Shown: positions 9,998 through 19,122, counted from the stretch's first letter. The stretch: DNA of 64,000 bases from Linepithema humile (GCF_040581485.1 NC_090132.1:13398146-13462145); one strand, 5' to 3'. The notes: a model not told the origin generated them from the sequence alone. Made by a program: numbers and translations.

Positions 9998-10438
9998 ATG
10001 AATAATATTAATATAATTAATTTTATAGAAAGATCTATAACATATTCAAACTTTTTGAATTTTGATGTAGATAGTATATGTATTGATGAGAAATATAAAA
10101 ACAAAATAAAAAATGTTATTAAAAGTTTAAAAAGTCCTGAAATAATTTATTATGATTATAATAATGAAGAATCGTTGAATTATAAAGAATCGTGTGCTTA
10201 TTTCTACAATTTTCACGAAATTGATACTAATATAATATATAAAATTATACAGAAATCAGATTATATATTATGCATAACTGATAATATAAAAAAAAAAACA
10301 AGAGAATTTATTGAAGATATTAATAAAAAATGTATAATAGAATTATTTTGGGAAAAAGATAACAGTCTTCTTGGTCTAATAGTAACTATGAAATATATAT
10401 ATTCTGTAGATATAAAATATATATTTGTACATTTTTAG
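9998..10438 (+). CDS. Unknown virus-region protein, 146 aa (faint RPB5-like pattern)
   Basis: Intact intronless frame ending 5 bp before the 3' end of the convergent ribonucleotide reductase gene. The stretch DYILCITDNIKKKTREFIED followed by IELFWEKDNSL has the pattern of the RPB5 jaw domain, where a helix precedes an IEVFxExELxxNIT turn. RPB1- and RPB2-like genes occur nearby, so an RPB5-like subunit would make sense. The match is weak and the usual carboxy-terminal RPB5 assembly domain is not seen. Treat as unknown. Confidence 0.45.
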   Translation: MNNINIINFIERSITYSNFLNFDVDSICIDEKYKNKIKNVIKSLKSPEIIYYDYNNEESLNYKESCAYFYNFHEIDTNIIYKIIQKSDYILCITDNIKKKTREFIEDINKKCIIELFWEKDNSLLGLIVTMKYIYSVDIKYIFVHF

Positions 10439-10443
10439 GTGTT

Positions 10444-12366
10444 TTATATATTATCGAAGTTTAGTACTTTTTTATTAACCTTTAAATATTCTGTGGGTTT
10501 TCTTTCAAAAAAGTTAGTTTTTCTATTTAATATGATATTTTCCATAAAATCAAATGGGGATTTAACATTATAAAATTTTTCATATCCAAGTAACTCTATA
10601 ACATTATCTGCTGTAAATTTTATATATTGAATCATTTGTTCTTTATTGAAGCCTATTATTTCAACATTTAAAGATTTATTATAAAATTCTGTTTCGATGT
10701 TCACAGCTTCTTCAATAATACTATATACCTTATTCTTGGATATTTTATCACAATCATCAAGCTTATTTCTATACATATAACATGCGAATTCACAATGTAA
10801 TTGTTCGTCCCTAGCTATGAGTTCATTTGCTTGTGCGAGTCCATTCATTTTTCCAAGATGTTTCCCGAGTCGAAATTTAAAACCTACTATAAACCTCATA
10901 CATGGTTATTTGTGCCTCTAATAATGTTCCTTGACCTACAAGTTCTATCTTGAAAATGTTATGTCTTCTTTTGGCCTTTCTTTAATCTTGTTGTCCTAGA
11001 AAACCCTTATTTTTATTGATGTTAAATATACAATTCCTACTTTCGTTCTTACAACTCCTACCTCTTTTGAATCTCCAAATCTTATCGAAATTTCTAGCAA
11101 TAAAAATATTAATATTCAATCTATAATTGAGTTCAATTTCTATTATTTCAGATTAATATAATAAATGTTATAATATAAAATAAATAATAACAAATAAATA
11201 GTAAAAAATATTTTTAAAAATTAAGTGCAACTCAGTATTATATTTAGTATTATAAATAACTAAAAATTTATTCGAATAAACAAAAAACAATTGAAATTCA
11301 AAATTTTATTTAATATTTTATTACATATTTGACCTATAATTCGAAATTATTTAATGTTCTATTACCACATTTACTTTATTTGTATTTAATGCATATCTTA
11401 ATTTCAATAAGCGCAATACATTAATTATGTAATTTACTTAACTGCAAATAGATATGTAAGAGATAAGTGAATATTATTTATATAATATTTGCTTATAGTA
11501 GCCTATTTACAGTTAAGCAAATTATAATAATTAATATATTGTTTATTGAAATCAAGATCCATACATTAAATGCAAGTAGAGTATATGAGATAATAGATTA
11601 TTAAGTAATTTTGAATATTTATTTTCTAGAAATACATATTTATAGAACCTGGAGCCTTTTTAGAGGTTCTCAGTAGGTACTCTTTTGAGCTTCCACATGG
11701 AAAAAACGGCAATAAGTAACAATTTTTAGTATTAAAGGAGGGCAATAGCCAATGTAATGTTATATCTATATATATGAATTAAAGCTTACATTGGTTCTCC
11801 AAATTCGACAAAACTTGTAGGTTTAATCTAGGCTAAAAATTTCGACTCGGGTTCATATAAAATATAATAGCAAAAGAGCCAATAAAAAATACTCCCTCTA
11901 TTATTGAAAAAGCGACTAGTCTGGCTCCGAATGAATCGTTCGAGTTCATCCATTTTTCTATCCATGCTATTTTATTATCTATTACAGGATCAAGACAAAT
12001 TCTATTATTCAATTTTACAATTTCGTCCTTATCATTAATGTATATATTTACAAATTTATCATATACAATCTCATGTATATTTTCTATAACTGTCTGTATA
12101 TTATAAAAGTACTCAGCCCCTTTTATAGATAGAATGTCGTTGGAAAATCTTGTCTGTATGTTCTCACATATAAGTCCATCGCTGTGAAGGAAGAACGCTA
12201 GTATATATTTTAAAACATTTCTCTGATCATTATTTAAGCTATTCCAGTCGTCAATATCTTTAGTAAAGTCTATCTCATTTTCAGTCCAGAAGAAATTTCT
12301 TTGTTTTATATAAAATTCGTATAAGTCTTTGTCATATCGGCAGCTAAATGAGTACGATTTACTCAT
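10444..12366 (-). pseudogene. Ribonucleotide reductase small subunit (R2), split by a 988-bp transposon
   Basis: R2 carries the di-iron/tyrosyl radical used by ribonucleotide reductase to make dNTPs. The amino half (12366 to about 11852) has Asp63 in LHSDGLI, Glu95/His98/Tyr102 in VIENIHEIVYDKF and Glu157 in IIEGVFFIGSFA. The carboxy half (to 10444) has the Glu/His pair of RDEQLHCEFAC and the SPFDFMENI..KTNFFE signature. So all six iron ligands and the radical tyrosine are present. An inverted-repeat element (10864-11851) interrupts the gene. If the element and one TT duplication are discounted, the halves are in frame, so the gene was apparently intact before insertion. The carboxy tail ends in KVLNFDNI, a plausible R1-binding tail. 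Intronless and AT-rich, so viral rather than host. Confidence 0.92.
10864..11851. mobile_element. 988-bp inverted-repeat DNA element inserted in the R2 gene
   Basis: Terminal inverted repeats start CCCGAGTCGAAATTT at both ends, with imperfect identity for about 36 bp, flanked by TT (10862-10863 and 11852-11853) as a 2-bp duplication. A second, internal inverted repeat of about 90-100 bp per arm is centred near 11,485. No transposase is visible, so this is a non-autonomous element. I cannot place the family; the 2-bp TT duplication is unusual for the common superfamilies. Confidence 0.75.
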
Positions 12367-12410
12367 TATATTGGAATTCTTATAAGTATTTGTATAACTT
12401 AATTAAATTT

Positions 12411-12677
12411 TCACTTTTTTGTACATTTTTTCTTAGGTACGTTTTTCTTAATATTTATTTTTTCTGTAACATTTTTTTTAATATTTATTTTTTTGTTTAG
12501 TTTATTATTATATTTATTACTATCATCTTTGTGTATATTTAAATTACTGAATGTGACTAGTATATCATTGTCGGAATTGTAGTCGTCGTCTGTAAATGTA
12601 TTACTGTAACAATCATCTACATATGTTAAATTTACTTGGTATATATCAGACTTTTTTATTTGCCTAGAAGACGACAT
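12411..12677 (-). CDS. Unknown virus-region protein with Lys-rich repeated tail, 88 aa
   Basis: I prefer the ATG at 12677 (MSSSRQIKKSD) over upstream in-frame starts because the region upstream overlaps the divergent gene at 12771. The acidic middle (Asp-rich, YVDDCYSNTFTDDDYNSDND) is followed by a basic tail with repeated INIKKNV units. No recognised family. It ends 44 bp upstream of the R2 start codon on the same strand. Confidence 0.45.
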   Translation of the reverse strand: MSSSRQIKKSDIYQVNLTYVDDCYSNTFTDDDYNSDNDILVTFSNLNIHKDDSNKYNNKLNKKINIKKNVTEKINIKKNVPKKKCTKK

Positions 12678-12770
12678 TGTTAATATTATTATATTAACAT
12701 AATATAATAGAATTTCATTTTTAACTTGGGTTTTTTGAAATATTACATTATTAAATAAATGATAATAAGA

Positions 12771-12991
12771 ATGATAGATCAAAATTCTCAATTCATGCTT
12801 ACCAATTGGTTTTATTACATTGATAATAATAAAAATAAAGATATTATTATGAAAATAATAAATAGAACTGGTTATTTTACAATTACAACAAAATATTTAA
12901 TACTTACATAGACGAAGATATATTAAATTCCAAAATACTTCCTCTTAATACTTGCAATGACAAAGTTAACGAGTCTGTAACTTATTTTTAG
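12771..12991 (+). pseudogene. Small virus-region gene with one frameshift
   Basis: ATG at 12771 opens a frame to a TAG at 12909-12911. Near 12890-12908 a second frame takes over and runs to TAG at 12989-12991, 8 bp before the EF-hand gene. Composition and spacing suggest one gene of about 73 codons with a single-base indel. Unknown function. Confidence 0.4.
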
Positions 12992-12999
12992 TAGTATAA

Positions 13000-13440
13000 A
13001 TGTCTTCTGATATTAAAAGAGTATTATTCGATTATATTTCTTCAGATAACGAGTATATTACAAAAAAAGATCTAAAGAAATTTTATAAGATATTTGAAAA
13101 TGTAAAATTAAAAGATAAACAATTAGAAGATATAATTGTAAAATATGACATTAATAAAGATAATAAAATAAGTTTCGATGAATTTAAAAATGGAATTAAA
13201 GAATTTGATACATCTAAAAGCTCTCAAGAATTATTTTACGATAATGTGTCTAATAAAGAAAAGGATGATTTAGATTATGATAAGATAAAGACGATTTATA
13301 AAACGTATCATCCACATAATGATTTAGTATCTATAGATAAAGAATTATCGATATTAAAATGTTTATTTGATAGTAATAATGATGATAAAGTATCAAAGAG
13401 TGAATTTATTAATGTTTTATCTGAAATATTAAAAAAGTAA
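13000..13440 (+). CDS. EF-hand calcium-binding protein, 146 aa
   Basis: Two EF-hand loops are readable: DINKDNKISFDEF (about residues 49-61) and DSNNDDKVSKSEF (about 126-138). Each has acidic residues at loop positions 1, 3, 5 and 12 and a hydrophobic residue at 8. The length matches calmodulin-like proteins, but only two of four possible loops are canonical. Intronless, intact, and 3 bp from the end of the convergent RPB1-like gene, so it belongs to the compact virus-like block. EF-hand proteins are not core genes of known large DNA viruses, so it may have been captured from a host. Confidence 0.75.
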   Translation: MSSDIKRVLFDYISSDNEYITKKDLKKFYKIFENVKLKDKQLEDIIVKYDINKDNKISFDEFKNGIKEFDTSKSSQELFYDNVSNKEKDDLDYDKIKTIYKTYHPHNDLVSIDKELSILKCLFDSNNDDKVSKSEFINVLSEILKK

Positions 13441-13443
13441 TTA

Positions 13444-14011
13444 CTATTTTTTTTCTGAAAAAATTTCAGATAATATTGTAAAATTGTTTTTTTGACTTTG
13501 TTTTTTATTACACTCATTGAAAATATATTCGTGAATTGTATTGAATTTAACTCTTTTAACTGTATTAACTATAAAAAAAAAAAAAATCGATATTTATCAA
13601 TTCGTATATACCATCAGTTATCATAATACAATAAAATTTTCTAGATATATCGAGTGTTTTGATATCTGGTATTGGAGTTAGTGGATCTGTATATCTTGAA
13701 TATGAAATATTTTTGCAATTGTAATCACCCAATGTTCTTGAAATCAAAAATGTACTTAATATGTTTTTGATTTCGCTTATCATACTTGGATGTACGAATA
13801 TTTTATTTCCTAATGGTATTTTCCCAGAATGGCCATTACATCCAGTATTTTTTGTAAGTTGACATGTATCACATTCTACATTATTAACTTCTCCCAATCT
13901 TCTATCCTTGATAGTACCTATTTCAGATGATTGTTTATTTTTATTGATTTCTATGTCTGCAGATTCTACCAATTCGTTAGTTAATATACTGAATTTTAAT
14001 TGAATATCCAT
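13444..14011 (-). pseudogene. RPB1-like amino-terminal (clamp) domain protein, frameshifted in an A14 run
   Basis: The amino end matches the largest RNA polymerase subunit: DRRLGEVNNVECDTCQLTKN followed by CNGHSGKI reproduces the RPB1 clamp zinc motif (CxxC...CxGHxG). The frame stops just after a 14-A run (13573-13586). The neighbouring frame continues without a break to TAG at 13444-13446, three bases beyond the EF-hand stop. The whole protein would then be only about 190 aa, against 1,400 or more for RPB1. Either this is a stand-alone clamp-domain protein or a truncated RPB1 copy. The homopolymer indel could be real or a sequencing error. Confidence 0.75.
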
Positions 14012-14164
14012 ATTTTAAAAGTTGATATTTATTTTAGTATATATTTTCAATATTCTTATTTAATTCTTTTTAAAATTAACAATAGGAAGTTAAAAGTAAC
14101 CATATTTAATAATTAACAGCATAAAGAGAAAATATAAGTTAGAAAAAGTTAATATAAAAAGTTA

Positions 14165-15076
14165 TTACAAGTTTATATCTTGTAGGCTGTTACTAATAAA
14201 TTTATTAAAATAATTAAACTCGTATTTTGAATTTATTATATTTAAATAATCACTTATGTGATTATCATATTCACAAGCGTAATCTTCTATATTTGTTCTA
14301 TACATTATGTTTAATTTTATCATATTTTTATGGTAATAATCTAAATCGTTACCATGAAAATTATATGTATAATTTAACATTCTATTGCTTGAAAAAGTTA
14401 TCTTTTTAATATTTTTGTTTTTATAACTATTTCTTTTTATATTTAGTATATGTGATATCTTATAGATATCTTTAAATAAAGAATATTTATTTACAATTAT
14501 TTCATAATCAATGATGTTAAAATCAGATTTATCTATTAATATACAGTACATTAAAATGTTAAAAAATTTTGATTTATACAATTTGCTATTTTTTTTTATA
14601 TGACATTTTTTAATTATATTATTCAATAATGAATTTTTAAATTGTTTGTGACCATAATCACCGTAGACATTAAATATTTTTTCATATTCATCTCTTAAAT
14701 TGTATTCTACATGATCGATACTTGTATATATAATTTCTTCTTTGTAATATAGATATATCTCTTTTAAAAATCCTTTAAAATAATTGTCTAAATAATTTTC
14801 AAAATGCTGATAATGTTTATGAATATTATTATTAAGATGATAATATATACATCTTTTAACATATTTTATATCCTGACATTTTTCGCATCTATAGTATTTG
14901 TTGCAATATTTTATAATTTGTTTGTTTTTAATAATATTTAAAATCGAGTAGTCTTTTCTATATAATGATGTATACAGAAACTTTATTATATCCAATGATT
15001 TATTTTTTTCATTGTACTTATTTTCTCTAATATAAGGATTTTCACATGAACGCATATATTCTAAATTACGTTCCAT
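14165..15076 (-). CDS. Unknown virus-region protein, 303 aa, with a Cys cluster
   Basis: Long intact intronless frame. An early cluster YRCEKCQDIKYVKRCIYYH (about residues 62-80) could bind zinc (CxxC..C..H). The remainder is Tyr/Asn/Lys rich with many aromatic residues and no membrane segment. I do not recognise the family. The start at 15076 is followed upstream by about 400 bp of AT-rich non-coding DNA. Confidence 0.6.
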   Translation of the reverse strand: MERNLEYMRSCENPYIRENKYNEKNKSLDIIKFLYTSLYRKDYSILNIIKNKQIIKYCNKYYRCEKCQDIKYVKRCIYYHLNNNIHKHYQHFENYLDNYFKGFLKEIYLYYKEEIIYTSIDHVEYNLRDEYEKIFNVYGDYGHKQFKNSLLNNIIKKCHIKKNSKLYKSKFFNILMYCILIDKSDFNIIDYEIIVNKYSLFKDIYKISHILNIKRNSYKNKNIKKITFSSNRMLNYTYNFHGNDLDYYHKNMIKLNIMYRTNIEDYACEYDNHISDYLNIINSKYEFNYFNKFISNSLQDINL

Positions 15077-15482
15077 ATTTTTAATTGGTTAGTGTAAAGA
15101 TGTATGTCATCAATTATTAGTCAAATTATTTATTAATAATGTTAATGTACAAGTGTATTGTCTATTTGATAATAACATGTAGCAATGTTATAATGTTTTA
15201 AGATATATTATTTGTTTGATAGTAATAATGTTAGTTACATTAAAATGTGTTATATTTGATAATAATTGTTATAATACTAATACAATTGTATTAATATTAA
15301 TACATATTATTTATTTTATAATGAAGATATGTTTTTTATTAATATTAATATAAATTACATTAATACTAATATAATTATATTAGTATCAAGATATGTTGTT
15401 AATTTTGAAGTGATATTAATTCAGTTTTTTCATTAATTAAATTTTTTTATTTTAATAAAATTTGTTTTTTTCTTTTTAATAA
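15077..15482. other. Intergenic AT-rich stretch with irregular short repeats
   Basis: No gene seen. Variants of TTTGATAATAAT and of ATTAATATTAATA / ACTAATATAATTATATTAGTA recur, the latter as small palindromes. It lies between divergent virus-region genes, so it may hold their promoters. Confidence 0.5.
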
Positions 15483-15917
15483 ATGTTAGAAGAAGATAAA
15501 ACCAGACTTCAAACTACTTTAAATACAATTAAGACGGCGGGAGATAATTTAAACGTAAGATCTAATCTTACTGTAGATGGAAGCATAAGAGCTAAAAATA
15601 TAATACTCGATGATGATAAAATTTGTTTAAATACTGAATTATATCCAAATATAAAAAAGGAGACTTTATTGGCTTTAATAGATCAATTGATAGATAGCAG
15701 CAATAATGAAGGTAATAGCAAAGAAAAATCAGATTTTGATATTCCAATTGAGTTTGAAGATAATATGTGTTCCAAGACTATTGAAATTATAAAAGATATT
15801 GATAATTATTTTATTGCAGATATTTTAATTATTGACGATAAGGTAAAGATTTTAAGAAAAATAAATGAGGGATTTAAAGATTTAAAATTTTCATATAATA
15901 AAAAAAAAAGTACTTAA
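15483..15917 (+). CDS. Unknown virus-region protein, 144 aa
   Basis: Intact frame. The segment LNVRSNLTVDGSIRAKNIIL resembles the short beta-repeat sequences seen in virion fibre or tail-like proteins, which would fit a structural protein, but this is only a pattern impression. The carboxy half is acidic then basic. No membrane segment. Confidence 0.5.
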   Translation: MLEEDKTRLQTTLNTIKTAGDNLNVRSNLTVDGSIRAKNIILDDDKICLNTELYPNIKKETLLALIDQLIDSSNNEGNSKEKSDFDIPIEFEDNMCSKTIEIIKDIDNYFIADILIIDDKVKILRKINEGFKDLKFSYNKKKST

Positions 15918-15996
15918 TTATACTTTCAAGCAAAAGTCAAATATGAACACAAACGAACTAAAGATAAATATTAAATAATTTTCTAAATGTTATCTA

Positions 15997-16380
15997 TTAT
16001 ACCATAATTACGTAACCACCATCGTAACACAGTTTACACATTTTATGCTTACATTTTATATAATCTGATATTTTAAATTTATATTTTTTTGTATTTTTTA
16101 CGTTATTGCAAATAGTGTTGTAATGTAATACTTTATTATCTTTTGAATACATTGTAATATCTATAAAAGTTGATATTATTAAACTGTGTTCTTTACAATA
16201 TTCTACAAATAGTTTAAAAATATTGGTTCTAAATTTTCTTGTAACTTTTTCAAGTACAATATTGTCACTAGATAATGTTGTATAAGATCCGTAATCGTTT
16301 ATTTCATAAATTACAGAATTATTGCTATTAATTCCAAGAAGAGTTCCGTGTTCTAGAAATTGTTGGTATATTCTATTCAT
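15997..16380 (-). CDS. Unknown virus-region protein, 127 aa, Cys-rich tail
   Basis: Starts at ATG 16380, overlapping the TGA stop of the upstream frame as ATGA. The carboxy end CKHKMCKLCYDGGY carries a possible zinc-binding CxxxxCxxC cluster. Family not recognised. The second of two ATGA-type junctions in a row, a compact operon-like arrangement typical of viral DNA. Confidence 0.55.
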   Translation of the reverse strand: MNRIYQQFLEHGTLLGINSNNSVIYEINDYGSYTTLSSDNIVLEKVTRKFRTNIFKLFVEYCKEHSLIISTFIDITMYSKDNKVLHYNTICNNVKNTKKYKFKISDYIKCKHKMCKLCYDGGYVIMV

Positions 16381-16596
16381 GTTTTATTAAAATTATTATA
16401 AATTTTCATTAAATTTAATTTCTGTACGAGATTGAAATATCTGCTTTTTGTAAAACAAGATGATGTATAATATGAATCAAAAATTATTGAAACTTTTAGA
16501 GATTTAAAGTACTTATCTATAATTTCGTATGATTGAATTATCATTTCAAAACAATATTTTCCTTCTTTATCTTTATTAAACGAATATTTTGTTCAT
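16377..16596 (-). pseudogene. Small virus-region gene frameshifted just after its start
   Basis: ATG at 16596-16594 overlaps the TGA of the upstream gene (ATGA), but the frame stops after six codons. The next frame, entered at an AAAA run (16587-16590), stays open for about 70 codons and ends in TGA overlapping the start of the 127-aa gene. Both ends fit the ATGA pattern of its neighbours, so this is one gene broken by a 1-base indel. Function unknown. Confidence 0.5.
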
Positions 16597-17081
16597 AAAA
16601 AATATAAAGAATTTATAGATGCTAATTTCATCATTTTTTTATTGTAATAATGGTAAATGAATATTTCATTTTTATTTTTTATAAACTTGTCAAATGTTAA
16701 AATTCTAGGACCTTTATCTGAAATTTCTACTATATAGTCGTTGTCACTATTATATTTATCTTTCAAAGTTTCTAATTTATCCATTAATTTTTTTATATCT
16801 ATAATATTATGTATGTTATCTAAATATTTGATGTGTTCAGGTACATATATTTCGTCTTTTGGCTTTAGAAGGTTAATTTTTTTATATTCTAAATATAATT
16901 TTATATTATTGTATAATGTATTAATTTCTTTATGTATATCGTGTCCGAAATATATTGCTCCGTGTTTTATCGGAGAAGGAGTAATGATAAAGGTTTTGCT
17001 GTAATGATTGCTTGTTAGTAAAACGGATCCCGGTTTCAAATATTTTTTTATGGTATCGATATTTATTTTTTTATACGTCAA
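16593..17081 (-). CDS. NlpC/P60-superfamily (poxvirus G6-like, YiiX-like) protein, 162 aa
   Basis: The amino part reads YLKPGSVLLTSN then IKHGAIYFGHDI. This is the arrangement of permuted papain-like NlpC/P60 proteins (LxPGDixL..., then HxxIYxG with the His of the catalytic pair), a family present in poxviruses (G6), several other large DNA viruses and bacteria. The Cys partner is not evident: the protein, as read, has no obvious nucleophile cysteine near the amino end, so activity is doubtful. Intact, single-exon; its TGA overlaps the next start. Confidence 0.55.
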   Translation of the reverse strand: MTYKKINIDTIKKYLKPGSVLLTSNHYSKTFIITPSPIKHGAIYFGHDIHKEINTLYNNIKLYLEYKKINLLKPKDEIYVPEHIKYLDNIHNIIDIKKLMDKLETLKDKYNSDNDYIVEISDKGPRILTFDKFIKNKNEIFIYHYYNKKMMKLASINSLYFL

Positions 17082-17093
17082 TGGTAAAATTTA

Positions 17094-17977
17094 ATTTTAA
17101 AAATTATTTATTGGGGTATTATTTCAGAATAATTGGAAGCTGAGTTTTATTTAATATTATATATATTATTTATTTTTTTGCTTTTATTGATTTTTTTTTT
17201 TATTTTTTTATAGATTTAAATATTTTAATATAAATTTAATAATATATTATATGAATAATTAAATAATCAAAAATTCTTATTAAATAATTATTTATATAAT
17301 ATATTATTGAATTTAAATTAAAAGATTTAAATCTATAAAATAATCAAAAAAAATAAATCAATAAAAGCAAAAAAATAAATAATATATATAATATTAAATA
17401 AAACTCTGCTTCCAATTATTCTGGAATAATACCCCAATAAATAATTTTTAAAAATGTCAGAATCAGTTTTACCTCAAGAAAAAAAAAAAAAAATAAAATA
17501 CAATTAATTATCATAAACAAAAAAATCCAATAAAAACTTTCATTAAAATTATAAATGAAAAAATTTTTGATAATTTTTTTTTATTTAAATACATAAATAT
17601 TAACCCTAAAATTCATATTCCAAAAATATTTATGTGTTTGAATAAAAAGGATTTATCAAAAATATTTTTATTTATAATTTTAATGAAAGTTTTTATTGGA
17701 TTTTTTTGTTCATTAAAATTAATTGTATTTTATTTTTTTTTTTTTTGAGGTAAAACTGATTCTGACATTTTTAAAAATTATTTATTGGGGTATTATTTCA
17801 GAATAATTGGAAGCTGAGTTTTATTTAATATTATATATATTATTTATTTTTTTGCTTTTATTGATTTTTTTTTTTGATTTTTTTATAGATTTAAATATTT
17901 TAATATAAATTTAATAATATATTATATGAATAATTAAATAATCAAAAATTCTTATTAAATAATTATTTATATAATAT
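17094..17977. repeat. Nested palindromes at the right edge of the virus-like block
   Basis: Arm A (17094 to about 17268) is followed by its inverted copy A' (about 17278-17453), then arm B (17454 to about 17600) and its inverted copy B' (about 17612-17768). After these, a second copy of A (17768 to about 17945) begins to turn into A' and stops at 17977. Seen another way, a 674-bp unit starts to repeat in tandem. The second A is nearly identical to the first, whereas A' and B' have diverged from their partners. After 17977 the sequence becomes ordinary repeat-rich host DNA. Confidence 0.8.
17454..17768. pseudogene. Two facing copies of a virus-region gene start
   Basis: On the + strand ATG at 17454 begins MSESVLPQ, and on the - strand ATG at 17768 begins with the same residues. 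Both run into a long A tract and lose frame. Beyond the tract a second frame on the + strand encodes NPIKTFIKIINEKIFDN-like sequence, and the opposite arm encodes a diverged version. They look like two inverted, decayed copies of one gene that meet near 17,605. Unknown family. Confidence 0.35.
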
Positions 17978-18300
17978 TAGAACAACACAGGCGCGCGCTT
18001 CGCGCGTGCTATTTAGCTTCGCATATCCACTCTTGTTTACATTTTTTCAAGCTGTCAAATTGTACAGACGTATTCCCTGTTCAAAAAACGCATTTTTTTA
18101 AAAAGAGTGAAAAAAGAGTGAAAAAGTGAAAAAAGGAGAAGGAAAGGATAAAAGAGAAAAGTAAAAAAAAGGTAAGTAATAATTTTAAAAATTCTCATAT
18201 CTATAGCGCGCACCACTTCCAGTACATGCTTTCCTCTCCGTGCACGCTGTTCTTTATGCTTCTTATTAATCCGAGTGTTTTTTTATGAGTACTTTTATGA
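17978..18300. other. Non-coding host-type sequence after the virus-like block
   Basis: The base composition changes at once (GGCGCGCGCTTCGCGCGTGC near 17990). No open frame or RNA gene recognised. AG-rich tracts are present near 18,110-18,170. Confidence 0.5.
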
Positions 18301-18837
18301 ATACTTTTTTACATTATTTAAAAATTTTAAAGAAATGAATTTTAACAAATATCATCTAGCAATTGCAAATATCTCTCAAAGTCGATCTTTCAAATGGAGA
18401 TTATTGTTTGTATGAAATTAAATCATCAATGTATTATTTGAGAGATCGACTTTGAGAGATATTTGCAATTGCTCGACGATATTTCTTAAAATTCATTTCT
18501 TTAAAATTTCAAGTACTCAATGACATTATTTAAAAATTTTAAAGAAATGAATTTTAACAAATATCATTCAGCAATTGCAAATATCTCTCAAAGTCGATCT
18601 CTCAAATGGAGATTGTTATTTGTATAAAATTAAATCATCAATGTACTTTAATTTCATACAAATAACAAAATTTAAAATAAGTTTCTCTAGAGAAATTATT
18701 TTTAATTTTGTTATTATATAAATGTACTTTAATTTCATACAAATAACAATCTCCATTTGAGAGATCGACTTTGAAAGATAATCGCAATTGCTCGATGATA
18801 TCTGTTAAAATTAATTTTTCTAAAATTTTTAAATAAT

Positions 18838-19122
18838 GTACGTATAAATAATAACAAAAAGATAGCAAATAATTTTAGCATTAATGATTTTGTGCTTTGA
18901 CTTATGTATAATATTTTTTTTTACATTGCCTGGATAGCTAAAGATTCAGCTAATAATTATAATTTGATACTCTATTTACTATAATATTTTAATGCTGAAA
19001 CCGTTTTAATATTAAGTTATCCAGCCAATATAAAGAAAAATATTATACACAAATCAAAGCACAAAATCATTAATGCTAAAATTATCTGCTATCTTTTTGT
19101 TATTATTTATACGTACATTATT
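18838..19122. mobile_element. Palindromic MITE-like element, copy 1
   Basis: Begins GTACGTATAAATAATAACAA and ends with its reverse complement. The arms share TTTTGTGCTTTGACTTATGT and TTGCCTGGATAGCTAA. Nearly the same sequence occurs at 20143-20432 and 39463-39755, each time inside the surrounding repeat composite. Confidence 0.75.

Noticed and set aside
13308..13517. 69-aa - strand frame over the EF-hand gene
   Set aside because: Antisense of the EF-hand gene; the convergent RPB1-like frame explains the strand better.
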